DNA from: Otis tarda
Lineage: Eukaryota; Chordata; Aves; Otidiformes; Otididae
Direction of reading: 5' to 3'
NCBI GenBank assembly: GCA_026413225.1
Contig: CM048552.1
Span: 197,748,053 to 197,812,052, forward strand
DNA: 64,000 nucleotides
Shown piece after piece: positions 13,010-27,300 of the stretch (within the stretch, counting starts at the first letter, position 1; every line of letters begins with the position of its first letter). Below the pieces are notes generated by a model that ran no database searches, had not been told where the DNA came from, and was given only the letters and a program-made list of their open reading frames with translations. The translations under genes were made by a program, and so were the position numbers.

Positions 13010-13402
13010 GATGGACATGGCCATACGAGGAGAGGCTTAAAGAGCTGGGACTGTTTATCATGGAGAAGACTCAGAGATCCTTATTGGCGTTTATAAATAC
13101 CTGATGAGAGGGTGTAAAGAAGATTGAACCGGAGGTTTCTAGGTGGTATCCAGTGACAGGACAAGAGGAATGTGCACAAATGGAAAAACAGGGGATTCTC
13201 TTTGAACATAAGAAAAAGCTTTCTTACTGTAAAGGTGGTCAGATTTTGGAAAAGATGGCCCAGAGAGACTGTGGAGTCTTCCTCCTTGAAGATATTCGAA
13301 CATGTCTGTGAACATGTCTAGGTGACCCTGCTCTTAGCAGAGTTGTTGTAGTAGATGATTTCCAGAGGTCCCTTCCAACCTCAGTGAATCTGGGATTCTA
13401 TC
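13010..13402 (+). mobile_element. CR1 LINE 3' fragment, diverged
   Basis: Plus-strand old CR1. Recognisable blocks in order are ccatacgaggagaggctta, gagctgggactgtttatcat, gacaggacaagaggaatg, tgaccctgctcttagcagag, gatgatttccagaggtccct and tccaacctcagtgaatctgg, ending in gattctat near 13400. The reading frame is destroyed. It is noticeably more diverged than the copies at 1 and 22815. Confidence 0.88.
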
Positions 13403-16295
13403 AAGCTATGGTAAACAGTGGATGCATAGAGAAACAGTAGAGGAACAGATTGCTGCTTCCCATGGTTTGTCCTTTTAGCTTCTGGAGTCAGTAGGTTAAA
13501 TACTAATCATATTTAATAGTAATCGATAGATCTCTGCATAAATCTGTTTATTTTTTAAAAACCTATTTATGCATATAATCTCTTTGACATACTGTGATAA
13601 TGAATTCCACAATTTGATTAGGCATAGCATAGTTCATGCAGCCAGGACTATAAAAACAGGCCAGTGAATTCCCCAAAGCACAGAGTTCTGAGCCATTTAT
13701 ATCAGTAGGAAGGTTGCATGGGGATCAGAGGGTGAAGTGACTTTCTGTGGTAAATAAACACTTAGGTCCTTGTGATATATTTAGTGCCTTTTGTTTATAT
13801 TTGTGAATCACTAAGAAAATCTGGTTCACTCTAGGCTGCTGCTGTATTTTGTTCACTTTTATCTCTCTGCTCCTTCTTTCCCATTCCTTTCTGTCTTTCA
13901 GAGGTTTCTGTCTTTTTTTGGGTAACATTTCCCTCCATGGTGCAACTCTCAACTCAACGGAGCTATTTTCACTCCAGTGCCTACCCTATCTGAACGACTA
14001 ATATGACTGGTTCTTGATGAGATAGTTTTGATTCCAGATGACTTTTACGTGCTTTAAAGCAGAGTCCAGCAAAGGAGGACTTATGACTGTGTTTTGGTAG
14101 ATAATGTAGGATGAATTGCCGCATGCTTGTAAGGGTCTCTGTAACCATGAGAGAGGCTAACACGTAGAAAAAAGTGATAGGTGGAATTCTAGAGATCTTT
14201 TTGTAAATATATCTATAGCTATGTAAATGTATTGTGCCATCTCATACATTTGAAAGCCTTTCTGTAAAGCTTTCTTTAACAGGATACAATGTAAAGACTA
14301 GTATTAGAATATGTTTTTACTTTGACAACATCATCTAAGTTGTATACTGAGTTACAATCTTAGAAAACTACCCTTAAAGCTTTCCTCAGACAATACAAAA
14401 TTTATGACTAATGTTTTTTCAATAATGTAAAAAATAAATTGTCCTTTTAAAAATGCTTGAAATGCCATTTAAATTACTAAAGCTGGTTTTTTTACTGCTA
14501 TGGTTACTTCTATCACTACCAAAAATAACAAAGCTTTGTAACTGGTCCTGATCCGGTTGAAGTAAAGAATGTTTTTGTGTGAAAGAACCTGGTTGAGCAT
14601 TAGCTTGAATTATATTGAGTGCAATTCATATTGTTTTTTAAAATGAGTTACCATTATGAACTTAATTTCTTGCTTTTCTCTTCACTAGTTCAGAACATTA
14701 TAATATTAGACTACTTAAAATATACAAATCTTATCTCATTTCTCAAAGAACATTTTGCAGTAAATGTTTCCTGGTTACTGTTTTCTTCTGCTTAACTTAA
14801 TGAATTAGGAAATACTCCAGCTCTTTCTCTGTAATTTTGAAATTACTTGTATTTTAGAAAAATAATAGAAAAATAAGAAACAAAGGTGTGTAATGGAGCA
14901 AGAGAGAGAAATTATGCTAGAAAAGCTGGATTCTGAATAAGTTCAGTTCATTATGTGGGAGACGCATGGCTGGCTGTGGAAGTTTGACCTTTAGCTCAAA
15001 CGTGGTTCTTTAGCCACAGCTCTCCTGGGCCTGTGTGATTCAGGCTGTTGTGCTCTGTATGAAATTGTAGGCTTCCCTGCCTGTCTTCACATGATTGTCT
15101 CAACTGAGTGTTCATGGTGCCACGAGTTGGGCTGCAGGTGTGATACCAGGCCTGCTTCACCTCCCTCTTTGTTACATCCAGATCTGCTTGGTGCACTCGA
15201 TTTGAGGCCAATGGAAAGACAGGCAGAAGGGTCTGTCTGTGAGAGAGAGTTGCTCTAAAATGAGATGGAGCATGGGTTTCAAAGACTGTATATTAACATT
15301 AATACAGTCCACTCATAAAATTAAAATGTTCCTAGAGGTAGCTTTGGAGAAAGGTTTAACTAGCATAAATTACAAAATTAGAGGAACTGGGATTAGGAAT
15401 ATTTCCTGTGAAAATCTTTCCTTGCGTTGCATTGACAAGAGGGTGATGTACATAGACAACAGCCAAAACCAGATACAGAGGTGGTAACCCAAGGTCCTGC
15501 TGAGCCAAGGAGCACTAAGAGCATTACCTCCACACTCCTTTCAGCTCCCCTTGCCCCTTCGTGACTCTGCTGAGCTGTAAATTAGAAAGATGAAGAGAGT
15601 GTGCTGAGAGCATAGCTTTCCCATGTGTGACAGAGTTCAAGTAGATGGATGTTTCCAGCACAAGGGACACAGGACAGCTGGAGTAGTTATCCTGCTGTGT
15701 CTATATGGAGAAGGTCAGAAAGCATCTCTCAGCATCTCCACTGTGACAGCCTGCCCGTGGGAGCTCTGCTGCTTGGAGGGAGCTTGAAGGCTGGCCTGCT
15801 GTGATGGAGAGCATGCACAGGTCCAACAAGACGCTAGCACCCGCTGTCAGAGCTGATGGGGCTCACAGAGGAGGTAGTCGGTATGCTTTTAGTTCAGGAA
15901 GGTGCACTGTGTGCCCTAGCAATTTTGGAGAAGACCCTTGTGAAGAGAAGACTTTTTAGGCTAACTGGGAGGTAGAACAGGTTAGGAGGGACTAGCACTG
16001 AGAATTAACCCACTTTTTTTTTCTTTAACAGCTTTATTTTAAAAAGACTGTGAAAAGAAGGCATTCCACTAGTCTCCGTGGAAAAGCAGAAGTCAGAAAC
16101 TTTTAAATGATTGTCCCTTTGACAGCCTTTCCTCTGGGAGCTGGTTTAAACACTGTTATGCTGTTGTACACTATGGCAGAGGGCTTACAGCACTCGGCTC
16201 ATTGCAGGAGAGGGAACCAATGCACAAGGAGATGGATTTTTATAAATGCGTTCTCTCACTTATAAATACACATATAAAATGTACCAGCTAGCAAA

Positions 16296-16324
16296 ATCTA
16301 GTCTAATCTAATCTAATCTAATCT
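16296..16324. repeat. pentanucleotide microsatellite (ATCTA)n
   Basis: About six ATCTA-type units, one with a G substitution (gtcta at 16301). Confidence 0.85.
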
Positions 16325-19110
16325 TTAACATGGATTTTTCACTTAAAAAATGGGAAGAAGAAAATTACCTTTACTGTGACAATATCAAGCATGCAAAGAT
16401 GGACTGGGTAAGGAGAAGACCACTGTTACTGCCAAAAAGTTTTGGATTGAGTTTTCTTCTTCTACTGAAGAGATTTCCTATATTTTGTTCTCTATGATGT
16501 CTCTTGTCATCTTACATAACTCACGTGAAACTGTTCTATTCATGGTAAAAAATGAACACAGGGCTGAGAGAGAGAAAGTTCAGGAAGTAAAGTAAATAAG
16601 CAGAAGATTCAGTATAAATCCTTGCAATGTCAGGCAGGCAACATTAAGTAGTAACTGTAGAAGCATAAAGAAATTAATGCCAAATGAAGTAGCATACTTT
16701 TTGCTGTGTGAAGGTGAAAAAGTTCTGGAAACATTGGGTCTGCCAGAAGCTACCAGCCACTCAGGAACTAACAGCTGCCCTTTAGAAAAGTGTGCAATGC
16801 ACAAAGATATACAAAATACTGTCAGGTCAAGGTTGTACAGAAGATATTCCCCTGGGAGCAGATCCTTGTCCTGATGATGTAAAGTCGCCTCTCTGTAAGG
16901 CAGCAGGGAATTTGCCCCCGGCAGTTTAACTATAGCTGTCCTCAACAGACTTGTGAAGAGCATTGGATTTGTGTGTTTGTCTTATAGTAGCCTTCTCAGT
17001 GGGCTGCTGTCTGTGGTCTCACTACTTTTGCAATCTTAGTATGTAACATTTTGAAAGTGTTCCCTGTACACTTGAGAATTTAGAACAAAATCTTTTATCA
17101 AAATAATAAATTTGGTAATGAACTGTTTGAGTGTCGCATCCATGATGAAGACAGTCTAACAAGTGAGTTTTACTGAGTGCATACAGAATTGTGTAAAGCT
17201 AAGCGACAATATGTAATCATGTTAGCAAGAGGTCACTGTTACCTGTGCAGTGGTCAAACACTGAACTGGATCGGCAGTTTTGCTATTTAGTATGAGAGAT
17301 GGCACCTCCCAGGGTGCTGGAATGGATATCTTAGAAGTGATGAGAGAGATGAACAGTGTGGGAAATAGAAAATGCACAAGGAAAAAAAAAATCTTTTTGC
17401 AGAGCTATTCCCTTCATCATTTAAAATGTTTAAAAAACTGTTCGTGGAAGGCATTGTATGTTCCTGTCTCTTCTTTTTACTAAAAAGTGGCGACAAAGGG
17501 GTTTCTGAAGAGGATGCTAGAACTGTATGATCACCTTGCAGTGATCCAAATGCTTCAAAGTACTAGCATTAAGATCTAAATGGCTAATATGTTAGGAAAT
17601 AATTTATTAAAAGCATTTTTATAAATATTGTACTTGTAAGTTCTTTGTATTTTTATTTCTGTGGTCATCACTGTATATTGAATTGCAGATATTGGTAACA
17701 GTCCTTTTAAAGAAAAGAATTTTAAAGTCAAAGGTTACGATATTTTACAAGATAAAGAATAGGTAACATTTACATCTCAATATCATGCTAATATAAGGCA
17801 TAATCTCTCAGAATTACCATTTATTCCAAACAGAACTAATTTGAACAGATCTGGCTCATTGTACAGGAGAAATGCACTTTATTTAAGGAAGCAAGGAAAA
17901 GATACTGCCCTCAGTTCTTGCTTTTCTGGTGGTGAGATCTCAGTGTGCCTGAACTCTGATACCTGTGCATCCTGCTGAGCTGTGTCCAGCCACTGGATAG
18001 TTGAGGTTTTGCATCAGACCAGGATTAATTTGATTGGAGTTTCTTCTTATTATTATTTCCTCCATTGCCTTATCTGAAAATGGACATTTTCTTCTTACTT
18101 GTTCTCTGTACATAATGTGACCACTTAAATTCTACTGCTAGTGGATAACATCAACAGAGAAAACACGTCTGAGCAATTGCATGTGGGAAATACACTTGCA
18201 ATGTGTGATATTCTTCAGATGGTGAAGAGCCACTGGCTTTGGGAGAGGAGTCAATTGGAAGTCAAACTGTCGCAAATATGTTCTAGGTCAACACATTTAA
18301 CCATAATACTATGGTTTTGAAATTTCTTGCAATAGTTTTTATGTTTTGTAACTTTTGTTACTAGTTATGGTGGCCATGATTTAAACATGTACTGAATTAA
18401 AGGAGCTAGTTATTTATGAAAAAAATCACTCTTCTTCACTGTCTTTTGTGCTAGCTGTTAATTGCCATGCATGTTAATAGCCTTTAGAACTGCATCTAGT
18501 TTTGCTTTAAAGACTGTAAATTAAAGAAAATTTATCATATTTCTAAGAAAGTTGTTAAATTCCTTGTTAACTGTTTCCACCTATTTTTAGGCCAAAGTCT
18601 CCAGATTCCAAATCTACATATTAAATCTCATTATGTCTTTCCTCTGCTACCCAAAGGATCCATCTACTTTCAGAAACTTCTCTGCTATGTAAGTATCTAG
18701 AGACTGATCAAGCTCTGTGTTCACTTTCCGTCAGGGAAACTGTGTAGACCACACCTTTAATTCTTTGATAACAAAGCTGTATCTGGGTGTGCCACTGTTG
18801 TCTGAACAGCTTTCTGAACCTTTCTCTGTGTGACATGAGGACCAGACAAAATGCTGTGTACCAAATGGTTACCACTTCACCACCTCTACTGCATAGCGTC
18901 TGTTGATGCACTGTAAGGTTGCTTTTTTTGCTCTGAGCTAAAATTAAGTTGTTCTCACCTAAAATTAAATAGCTCTCAGCTCATATTCAGTTTGTTACCC
19001 TGTTGCACCCTTGTAATTTTCTCTGCTTTCTAAAGCTTCTCATCAGCCAGATTACACAAATTTGTTTTTTTTTCTCTCAAGTTTGCAGATGCGTGAGTTT
19101 GTCAAAGCTG

Positions 19111-19135
19111 TGTATGTATGTATGTACGTATGTAT
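19111..19135. repeat. tetranucleotide microsatellite (TGTA)n
   Basis: About six TGTA units with one TGTACG interruption. Confidence 0.85.
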
Positions 19136-19844
19136 TGATTTAATGATACCTTTGAGAAGGTACTTAAAGTACAAATGTAATTATGAGAGTATGAACATCA
19201 TTATGAGTGTATAGGGGGAATCAAGCAGAGATCTAAAATTTAAGTGCTTCCTTATTGTTCCTTCTTCTCTTACTACAGATTCTGAATCTAATGATGTGAT
19301 ATGCCAAAGACAAACAAATAGAGATAAGGAGCCAGAGATTGTGTTAGCTTCACTAAGAGGTTTTGCGTGTGTACTAAAAAGTTATATGACAGATGGTCTT
19401 AGCAGTGTAGCTCCTCTAACCGTCCATGTGCCCATATCTGTCTGATATTTTCAACCAAGTATTTGGAGAAAAAAGGCTAAAGATTCTGGAGTGGTTGTGC
19501 TGATGGGTATGCATCAATATTTTGGGGGTTGATTCTTTCTTTCCAGTTTGCTCTTTTCATTTTCTGCTTACCAGTTTGTAAATGTCCTTCTGCATGTCTA
19601 ATTCAAATTTTCAGGGTCATTTACAGAGGTACCAAACACCAGGGAGAGTGTCAGTTTTGGTTTACATTTGAGAAAAGCCCAAGACATTGTACTGTCTGAA
19701 GTATTAGAGGCTGAGTTGATTTTTTTTTCCTAAAATGTAATAATCTTTACAAATGTTACAATGTCCAAGACATCTTGTTTAGGGAAATGTTCCCCACAGA
19801 AATTCAGCAGTTGTTATGGGCTTCATCCCTCTGCTGTATTCCTG

Positions 19845-19879
19845 TTTATTTATTTATTTAGTCATTTATTTATTATTTT
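19845..19879. repeat. tetranucleotide microsatellite (TTTA)n
   Basis: TTTA units interrupted once by gtca. Confidence 0.8.
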
Positions 19880-22814
19880 ACAATTCAGTTAATATAAGTG
19901 AAGTGAAACTGGTATAAAACTGATGTGAGGGAATGGAAGACTGAATTCCCTCTGAGTGCACTGATGTGTTGTGACTGAAGTACTCTGTTCCGGCATTTAG
20001 AGAAGATAATGTAACTGTGAAAATGTCATGTTCATTATCAAGATCTGAATGTCATAAACCTTTGACCTCAGAGTTCTGTAAAGATGGGTAACTATAAAAA
20101 AGGTGGTGTTTTCCTTCCCCATTTATCTTCTTAGCAGAGTTTCTGCTGCTTTGGGAACAGCACTGACATTTATTTGAGAACTTAGTGGCAGGCGCAAGAT
20201 CACATCCCGAAAACAAACGTATAGAAACTTGTTGAGACCTTCTGGCAGCTAGATACTTTCAACTGTGCTGCTTTTCAGATCTCCGTGGGCAGACATTTAG
20301 TAGAAAATGGGTGTCACAGAAGAGATGTGAGCAATATGGGTAATACTGACTTCCTGATGCTCAGGAAATTCTTGACTTCCGATAGATTCTGCTCTGAGTG
20401 TAGGCAGGAGTGAATGTGAGAAAGATGATGGGTTCTTTATATGGTAGCTTGTCTGGCAAGTGACTGACTTGCACAACCTCTAGAAAAACCACGGTATTGC
20501 AAATGCTAATGCAGTCTGTGACCTTTGCATAATAAGAACATTGATAATGGATTTTCCAGTGGTGCACTCACTAATAAAGCATAGGGAATGGGGCTAGTAC
20601 GATGGGTGCGAGGCAGATAGAATTAGTCAGTATTTTTAATCATCTCTTCTTGATGACTAAATGGCTTCACACACATTTATCTTGGAGGCATGGGATGGAA
20701 TTATACATCAGACTTCTCCAACCTCATTAATATCCAAGTAAAGATTAATATGCTTTTCAAAATGATGCTGGACACATTTCTACCTGGCCTGGTGTCTGAG
20801 AGACCACAGGTGCTGATAACACAGATAGGATGTACATATTAGGGTATGCAGTTTCCTGTGGGGATGAAGGGTCATGCCTTAACCGAATGTTTAGAGTTCC
20901 ATCCAGTTTTAGAAGTCACTGGCAACAAAGTCCATTTAGTGCAGGATGTGAATGAATTAATTTTCATTGAAGTATTCTGCCAATGAACTGCTAATTTGTA
21001 CTGAATCTTCACAAAAAGAAGCAGAGTATTGACCCGGTCTTCACCTGGCAAGGAAGCCACTCTGCTGCTGGGAACAGCGCTGGCATGCTTACCAGGAAAA
21101 AGGTAAAACATGCTCCTACAGGAATGTGGGCATCAGCATTTATTTAGGCAAGACTTAGAAGTATTAGTGGTGTATTAGTACTATATATACTGTGTACAAA
21201 AGAATCCTCCCCTGACTGAGTTGACCTGGAGGGGAGCATTGCGCCAAGAAAGGTTTGGGAAGGATCCAAAAAATCAGACAGTAAATGAAGGAAACACATT
21301 CTGTGGTCATCATACACCATTGTCCTTTATTTAGATGAGAATGAGGCCATCTCATTCATTACAGAGGCACTGTAAATCCCACTGATATCATAGAAGTAGC
21401 CCAAGAAAGTAAGTATTAATCTGTAAAGCACTGAAGAGGCCATTTATTCCAACTGTATAAATGTTTGAGGAGGCTGAACTCAGACACACTGCTTTTGTGA
21501 AAAGACATTTAATGCTGTTTTTGAAATGTGAATCTGAGATCCTTGGTAGAGGGTTCTCCGGCCTCATAGTAACTTCATTTCTTACTTCACTACAGACTTG
21601 TTTTGTGGTGCAAGGCTTTGCAGTCACTCAGATGTTTCCTGGAAGAGGTTAGTTTTAGTCCAAAGTTAAGTTCAGGAGTGGATTGAGTAATTATCTGAGG
21701 CTGGGGATGTTGATAGTGATCTCTTTGTTGACAATGTGGAAAGGTGTAATTATTATTTTTGGAATCAGTTTAGATACTCTCAATTTGTTGCCAGTGTGGC
21801 ATATAGAGTATGTTTTAATGAAATAAATGTCGCCATGGACACATATTAAGAATATGTATTACCTGTCAGCCCTCTGAAAACTGAAATGCAATCTGTAATG
21901 AGGAAAAAGGTCCAAAGTAAAGAACAAAGAACTGCACAAGGGATTTCAGATGGTGTGGAATCTGCTCTAAATTTCTCCAAGTAATACCTGTTACTTCAGC
22001 TTTGTGTTTCAATTACCTGTAAGAAAGAGAAAAGTAAGATTATTATTTAAATGTATTTAAATTCTCCCTAGCATGACTGTCAGGACATAAACCAATCCCC
22101 TTTCCAGTGCAACTTCCAGCATTTCTCGCAGCTATCCTCCAATAAGTATGTAGCAGCCACTGGTTCTTCAGCACATCTTGCACTTCCCTGAAGTGTTTAG
22201 GGAAACACAAGCTGGAAGGCTCTCTTAACCCTACCAGCAGACTCTCTTCTCCCTGGAGAAAGTCAGTTGCTGTTAACTTTACCTGAAAGCACTGGCCTCT
22301 GTGGCACCTCTGTGGTGCTCTTGTGGTCCTGGCTGTCCTTGTGCTTCTCTGAAACATCGAGATATAGTATTGGGACCATCTTCTTGTCCAGCTAGGCTCC
22401 TGGCAGCCTTTACAGTGAATCTATATGAATCAGATTTTTGCATGTTTATTTGGTGGTGAAGGGGAGATGTATTTACTCGCCCTCTATTCTTGCATCTTTT
22501 GCTTAAGTTTTACTTGTGGCATCCCAAAGTGTCAAATTAAGATACTATTTTGCATTAGAGAGAAATGAGAAGAAAATAATACAGTTCATTATGAAACGTT
22601 CTAACTGTATTTAGGAGAAATCACTCTGTTCAGAATGAGACCACCTGATTATTTGTGAAATAATAGAATGTACTATGTTCCAGGCGTCTGAGTGGATATA
22701 ATGATCAGATTGCAGCTCTGGTATGTAATGTGCTGAAAATTGCTTGCTCTTACTTTTTTTTTTTTCTAAAGCAATTTGAGTTCTTCCTCCACTTGTATCT
22801 ACAGGCCTCTGGCT

Positions 22815-23190
22815 TTCATAGAATCATTATGGTTGGAAAAGACCTCTAAGATCATCAAGTCCAACCGTCAGCCCAACTATGTCTCGAAGTGCCACATCTA
22901 CATGTTTTTTGAACACCTCCAGGGATGGTGACTCCACCACTTCCTTAAGCAGCCTGTTGCACTGCTTGACCACTCTTTCAATAAATAAATTTTTCCTAAT
23001 ATGCAATCTAAACCTCCCTGGATGCAACTTGAGGCCATTTCCTCTCGTCCTATCATTAGTTACTTGGGAGAAGAGACCGACACCTGCCTTCTGACAACCT
23101 CCTTTCAGGTAGCTGTAGAGAGGGATAAGGTCTCCCCTCAGTCTCTTCTTCTCCAGACTAAAGATTTTTTTTTCAAGAAGGACCAGTCTC
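22815..23190 (-). mobile_element. CR1 LINE 3' fragment
   Basis: Plus strand starts ttcatagaatcattatggtt and ggaaaagacctctaagatca, a reversed CR1 tail. The minus-strand frame at about 22827-23192 reads the end of ORF2: [39 protein letters not shown] and [19 protein letters not shown]. About 120 codons are open, so this copy is only mildly decayed, but it is 5'-truncated and cannot be active. It belongs to a different CR1 subfamily from the 1-574 copy, with [21 protein letters not shown] in place of the RTRGNGFK version. Confidence 0.93.
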
Positions 23191-23959
23191 ATTTATTCAA
23201 AAGGGAATTTTGCCTAACTTAAGATTGCCATTTCAGGGTGGGTGTTTATAATTCTCACAGATGTCTTTACCACACACAGGGATTGGAAATTACAGTGACA
23301 CAACCTCTGGGAAATGACATGAGCTATAATAATCATAGAAAAACATCTCATAGGAATTAGACAGTAGGAAAAAAAACAGTGAGAAACTGTACTGTCAGGA
23401 GCAAATGTGAACCGGCATAAAACCAAACAGTGTCATGCATCTTCCTTTCTAAATTCTACTATTTTGTTTGTTCAAGCTTGTATGTACACGAAAAGCTCTG
23501 CTAGGTTAAATAGGATTTGTGATAAGACTGAAATCGCTATCTCACCAATCACTAGGACTGGAAGTGTTCCTGTTACACTGCTTACTGGATTTGAAGTATT
23601 ATGTTACAATGGTACAAAGAACAAATTTTCTTAGATGGATAAACTGTAAGACATGAAAGAATAAAAAAAAATACTCATTAGACCATAGTAGGCCCATGAA
23701 GCCCTGCTGACCCTAAGAGGGCTCCACAGCAGATACCTAAGTAAGAATGTAAGAAGTGAGCAGCATTTAGTGATGCTTTTTCCTACTGTTTTGGTATGGA
23801 GGAGAAGGATCTTGTAGTATTGAAGATGTAGTTGCCTATACTGTGATCTGTGATACTTTCTTTTTTTTTTGTCTTCCAGTACTTTTAAAAGAATGGTTTG
23901 GATTTCATACAAGGTTATTGTTATTCACATTTAGCTATGTGAGGACCTTTCCTCTTGTC

Positions 23960-24350
23960 CATTTTAGTTTGCTTCTTTAAAACCTCTCACAGTAAGCCCT
24001 GCCAGATGTTTTTTGGAAATGAAAGTAGATTATATGAAGGGCATCTTCTTTGTTTATTAAAAGTATAATCATAGAATTCCAACAGATTTGTGACGCTCAA
24101 TCTCTATGAAGGCTGTGTTGATTTTCCCCACTTTGTACCTGCTAATTCTATTCCTTAGAGGAGTTGCTAACTATTTCCCCAGTGTAGATGTTGAAGTTAT
24201 TTGCTTATGATTTTTCAAATCTCTTTTGAAAGCCTTTGTAAATACTGTTGCCACTTTTCTGGTCATGAGGCAGTTTTAAGGGCTTTTTTTTACCTTTAGA
24301 AATCATGAGTTCCTATCAGCTTCTCCTGTCCAGTTGTTACCACTCTTTTT
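23960..24350 (-). mobile_element. possible ancient LINE (CR1/L2-like) reverse-transcriptase relic
   Basis: Phrases such as gaaagtagattatatgaagg, tctatgaaggctgtgttgat and ctggtcatgaggcagtttta appear in the same order as in antisense copies of amniote LINE reverse-transcriptase regions. Similarity is weak and by memory of the family pattern only. No open frame survives. Confidence 0.3.
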
Positions 24351-27300
24351 TACCCCATAACTACTTCTATTGAGAACATGAGTTGTGACAGATCTTCCAT
24401 GTGCTCACCACAAAAAAAGTGTTCTGATAGGTATCAGTGTCTCCTCTTTCCCCACCTCCCGCCCAGCAAATCCAGTTACAAAATACACTTCATTTTTCTG
24501 CTACGGCCTCATTTTTTTTCTGAGCCTTTCTGTTGTAGCTTCATCATCTGTTGTCTCTGCAGGGTCGCTGATACATTTCTTGCTCTTGCTGTGTTCGAAA
24601 ATTTATGATGTTTTTATTCCTTATGATGTTTCAATACCAGTTATTTGGCTTCTTCTCTCTACTTACCTGAACTCTGTCAAAATTTTGCAGCTATCGTCAT
24701 GAGAATTGTTATTTGTGGAAATGTCTGGATTTTATTCTTTTATAATTTACAACAGGCCAAGCTAAGAACAACACTAAAATCAGTAGAGTTAATCAGTGAT
24801 CTTTTTAAAGGAAAAGAGGAGTTAGAACCCTTGAATTTGCCAAAGCTTTTATGTGACCTCTAGATCCGAGAATCCCACATCTGTTGGTCTAGGAATCCAG
24901 GATGTGATCATACCTCAGTCTCCAATACAAAAATAATGTAGATACATAAAGTTTCAGCCTAATGCCCTTTTTGATCCCCATTAAGAGCACAATAAATGTC
25001 TGACACATGTACAAGACTTGTGTCTCTAAGACTTTGTACCCAAATGCTTACTTACCCCCCTGTCCCCAAAGCCAAGTGAGGGGATGATTCAGCCTTTGGC
25101 AAACAAACAATGTTCCAAATACTTGCTTGTACCAGCCAGAGTCTTGTTCTAGATGACAATTTTAGGAAAAAGCAACTTTTTAGCTTTTAAGTGTCTTATT
25201 TTTTCACAAAGGTAATCCAGATGACTTCCAAAATCTGGTGTTCAGCTAGAGGAATACTGGAAAGAATAAGGTTACTGCAAACAACATGAACATAGCCCGA
25301 TACATCATATCGGGTAATATATGTAGCAAAATGCCGCCTTATTCTTCAGTCAGTGCTGGCATTTCAGGCTTTCCCTTTGTAGGGCCCATCCAGAAACATG
25401 ACACTGAACTGGGTAATCAAGTTTGAAAGGCTGCTTATAAGCTTTTACTACAAGTCCAGCAATTGGATAGATTCTATCAAAACAGAAAGATTTGAGGAAC
25501 CTTTTTGTTCCCTGTCTCACCTTTCAGATCGCTGACACTGTTTCATCTGTTCTGGATCACAGATGAAATAATTTAAATGAGGAAAATGTGAGAATATAAT
25601 ATGTGCTGTGTAAACAGAATTCAGAAATCAAATTTATTAAACTTCTCAGACCCTGATTTGTCACTTGCAAAATTTACAATTGCTGAGGCAAAACAAGCAA
25701 AATTGTACCTCTTTTACAAAGAGTAAAAGCAAATTGCTTTTAAGCAGACTAGTTTCCCAGATTGTCTCAAAAGACTGACAGTGAGCTTTGATGCTTGAAC
25801 TACAGAGAAGGAAATAAAAAGAAATCCTCTCCTCCTCCAATTTTTAAAACTAATACGGGAAAATTTTCTGCCTCCACACTATAGAAAGCAAGTAGGTGTA
25901 AGCGAGAGGCAAGTAGAGGATACCTGTCATAGGGCTTTATTAAAATGTAATGTCATGATATCAATTTGTAGGAACAATAATTGACATACATAATTGTACT
26001 GATGTGGTATCTGCTTATAAGATACATTGCCTTTGATTAAATTATTCAGAATTACATGCCTATGAAAGATGCAGAAAGTGATGTGTTTAATCTCAGCCCC
26101 AAGGAGATGCATCTTTGCTGTTTTGCATGGGTGTTTGAGAGATGCGATATCTCAGCTGTATACCTAGTATGGCTTTGTTCCCATTTGCTTCTCTGACTGT
26201 TCTGCACCAAAACACACCAATATGCTTTACTGTTTCCTTTATTTAGCTGAGAAGTACAGGAATATCTCCTTCAGTGAGGGAATCTGATTGTGGCCTTGGG
26301 ATACGTAGCTTGCTGGAGTCTTGTCTTTATGCCACAGAGCTCCCAGTACATGTTCTCACTAACCAGAAGAACCTTTAAGCCAAAGTACTCAGAACAGCTG
26401 GGATGCTGTTCGTGATGGGTGAGTAGGTTCCCACTCTGAAAAAGAAAGGTCCCATTACCACTGTAGCTCCACACTGGAACCTTGTTTAGAAATGCTGGCA
26501 AGTGACTGCAGAGTCACAGTGTCTTACTAACTTTGGCAAAGAGGGAAGGGCTACAGCTTTCCTTTCTCTGAGAGTCAGATATGTAATACAGAATACTCAG
26601 AACTTCTTTGAAGTACGCAACAACTGAGATACATATAAAAAGGGTCATCCTAAATTCTCACATGAGATGAAAAAATTCTTTGTGGGAATGAGAACTGTTA
26701 CGTTACGGAATCGCTTCTGAAGGGAAGCAGGAGGAACGCTAAGACCTGCAACATTGACAGGTTATAAAATGTACGGAAACTGTAAATAAGAAAATGTAAA
26801 TACAATCATGTAGTTATAAGGAGGTAGACTTTGTTGCCCACTGAAAATAGGCCATGTCAAGACAGAGGATGAGGAGAAACTGATGGCAAGAGGACAAGAT
26901 TTTTTTATAAGTGAATAAAGCTTGCTCCGGTCTTATTCGACTCTTAGAAGATGGCAATGCACTCCCATTCTTGGCAAATTATTTTAGCAGGCTCTCTGAG
27001 CAAATGCATGTGGGGGCGGAAGTTATGATGCAGTTCTAAAGTAGAAAAATCACTTATAACTCAAGCTTTATGTATTTTAAGCTATTATGAGCAGCTGTGA
27101 AAACACATATTTATTTTGACTGTTTGCCTTAGCTTCAAAATTTGTAATTGGAATGAGAAATTGCAGGGTGTTCCCTTTCTGTTTCCTTTTTAAAGAATTT
27201 GTGTGCAGGGCTTCTTTACACCTGTGGATTCCAGAGTTATACGTAATGCAATAAAAGTCTGATCCAAATCACACTGAAATGGGCAAGTGGCTTTCCATGG

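Larger units (their letters stand above)
13403..22814. other. unique AT-rich non-coding interval
   Basis: More than 9 kb with no recognisable gene or large repeat. Longest open frames are short and have no family signature. Three microsatellites inside are listed separately. Confidence 0.6.

Noticed and set aside
16296-16324. CRISPR-like or telomere-like array
   Set aside because: Simple ATCTA microsatellite with no spacers, and not TTAGGG.
22043-22357. 104-codon minus-strand frame as an exon
   Set aside because: No splice signals in place, no recognisable family, composition like the surroundings.
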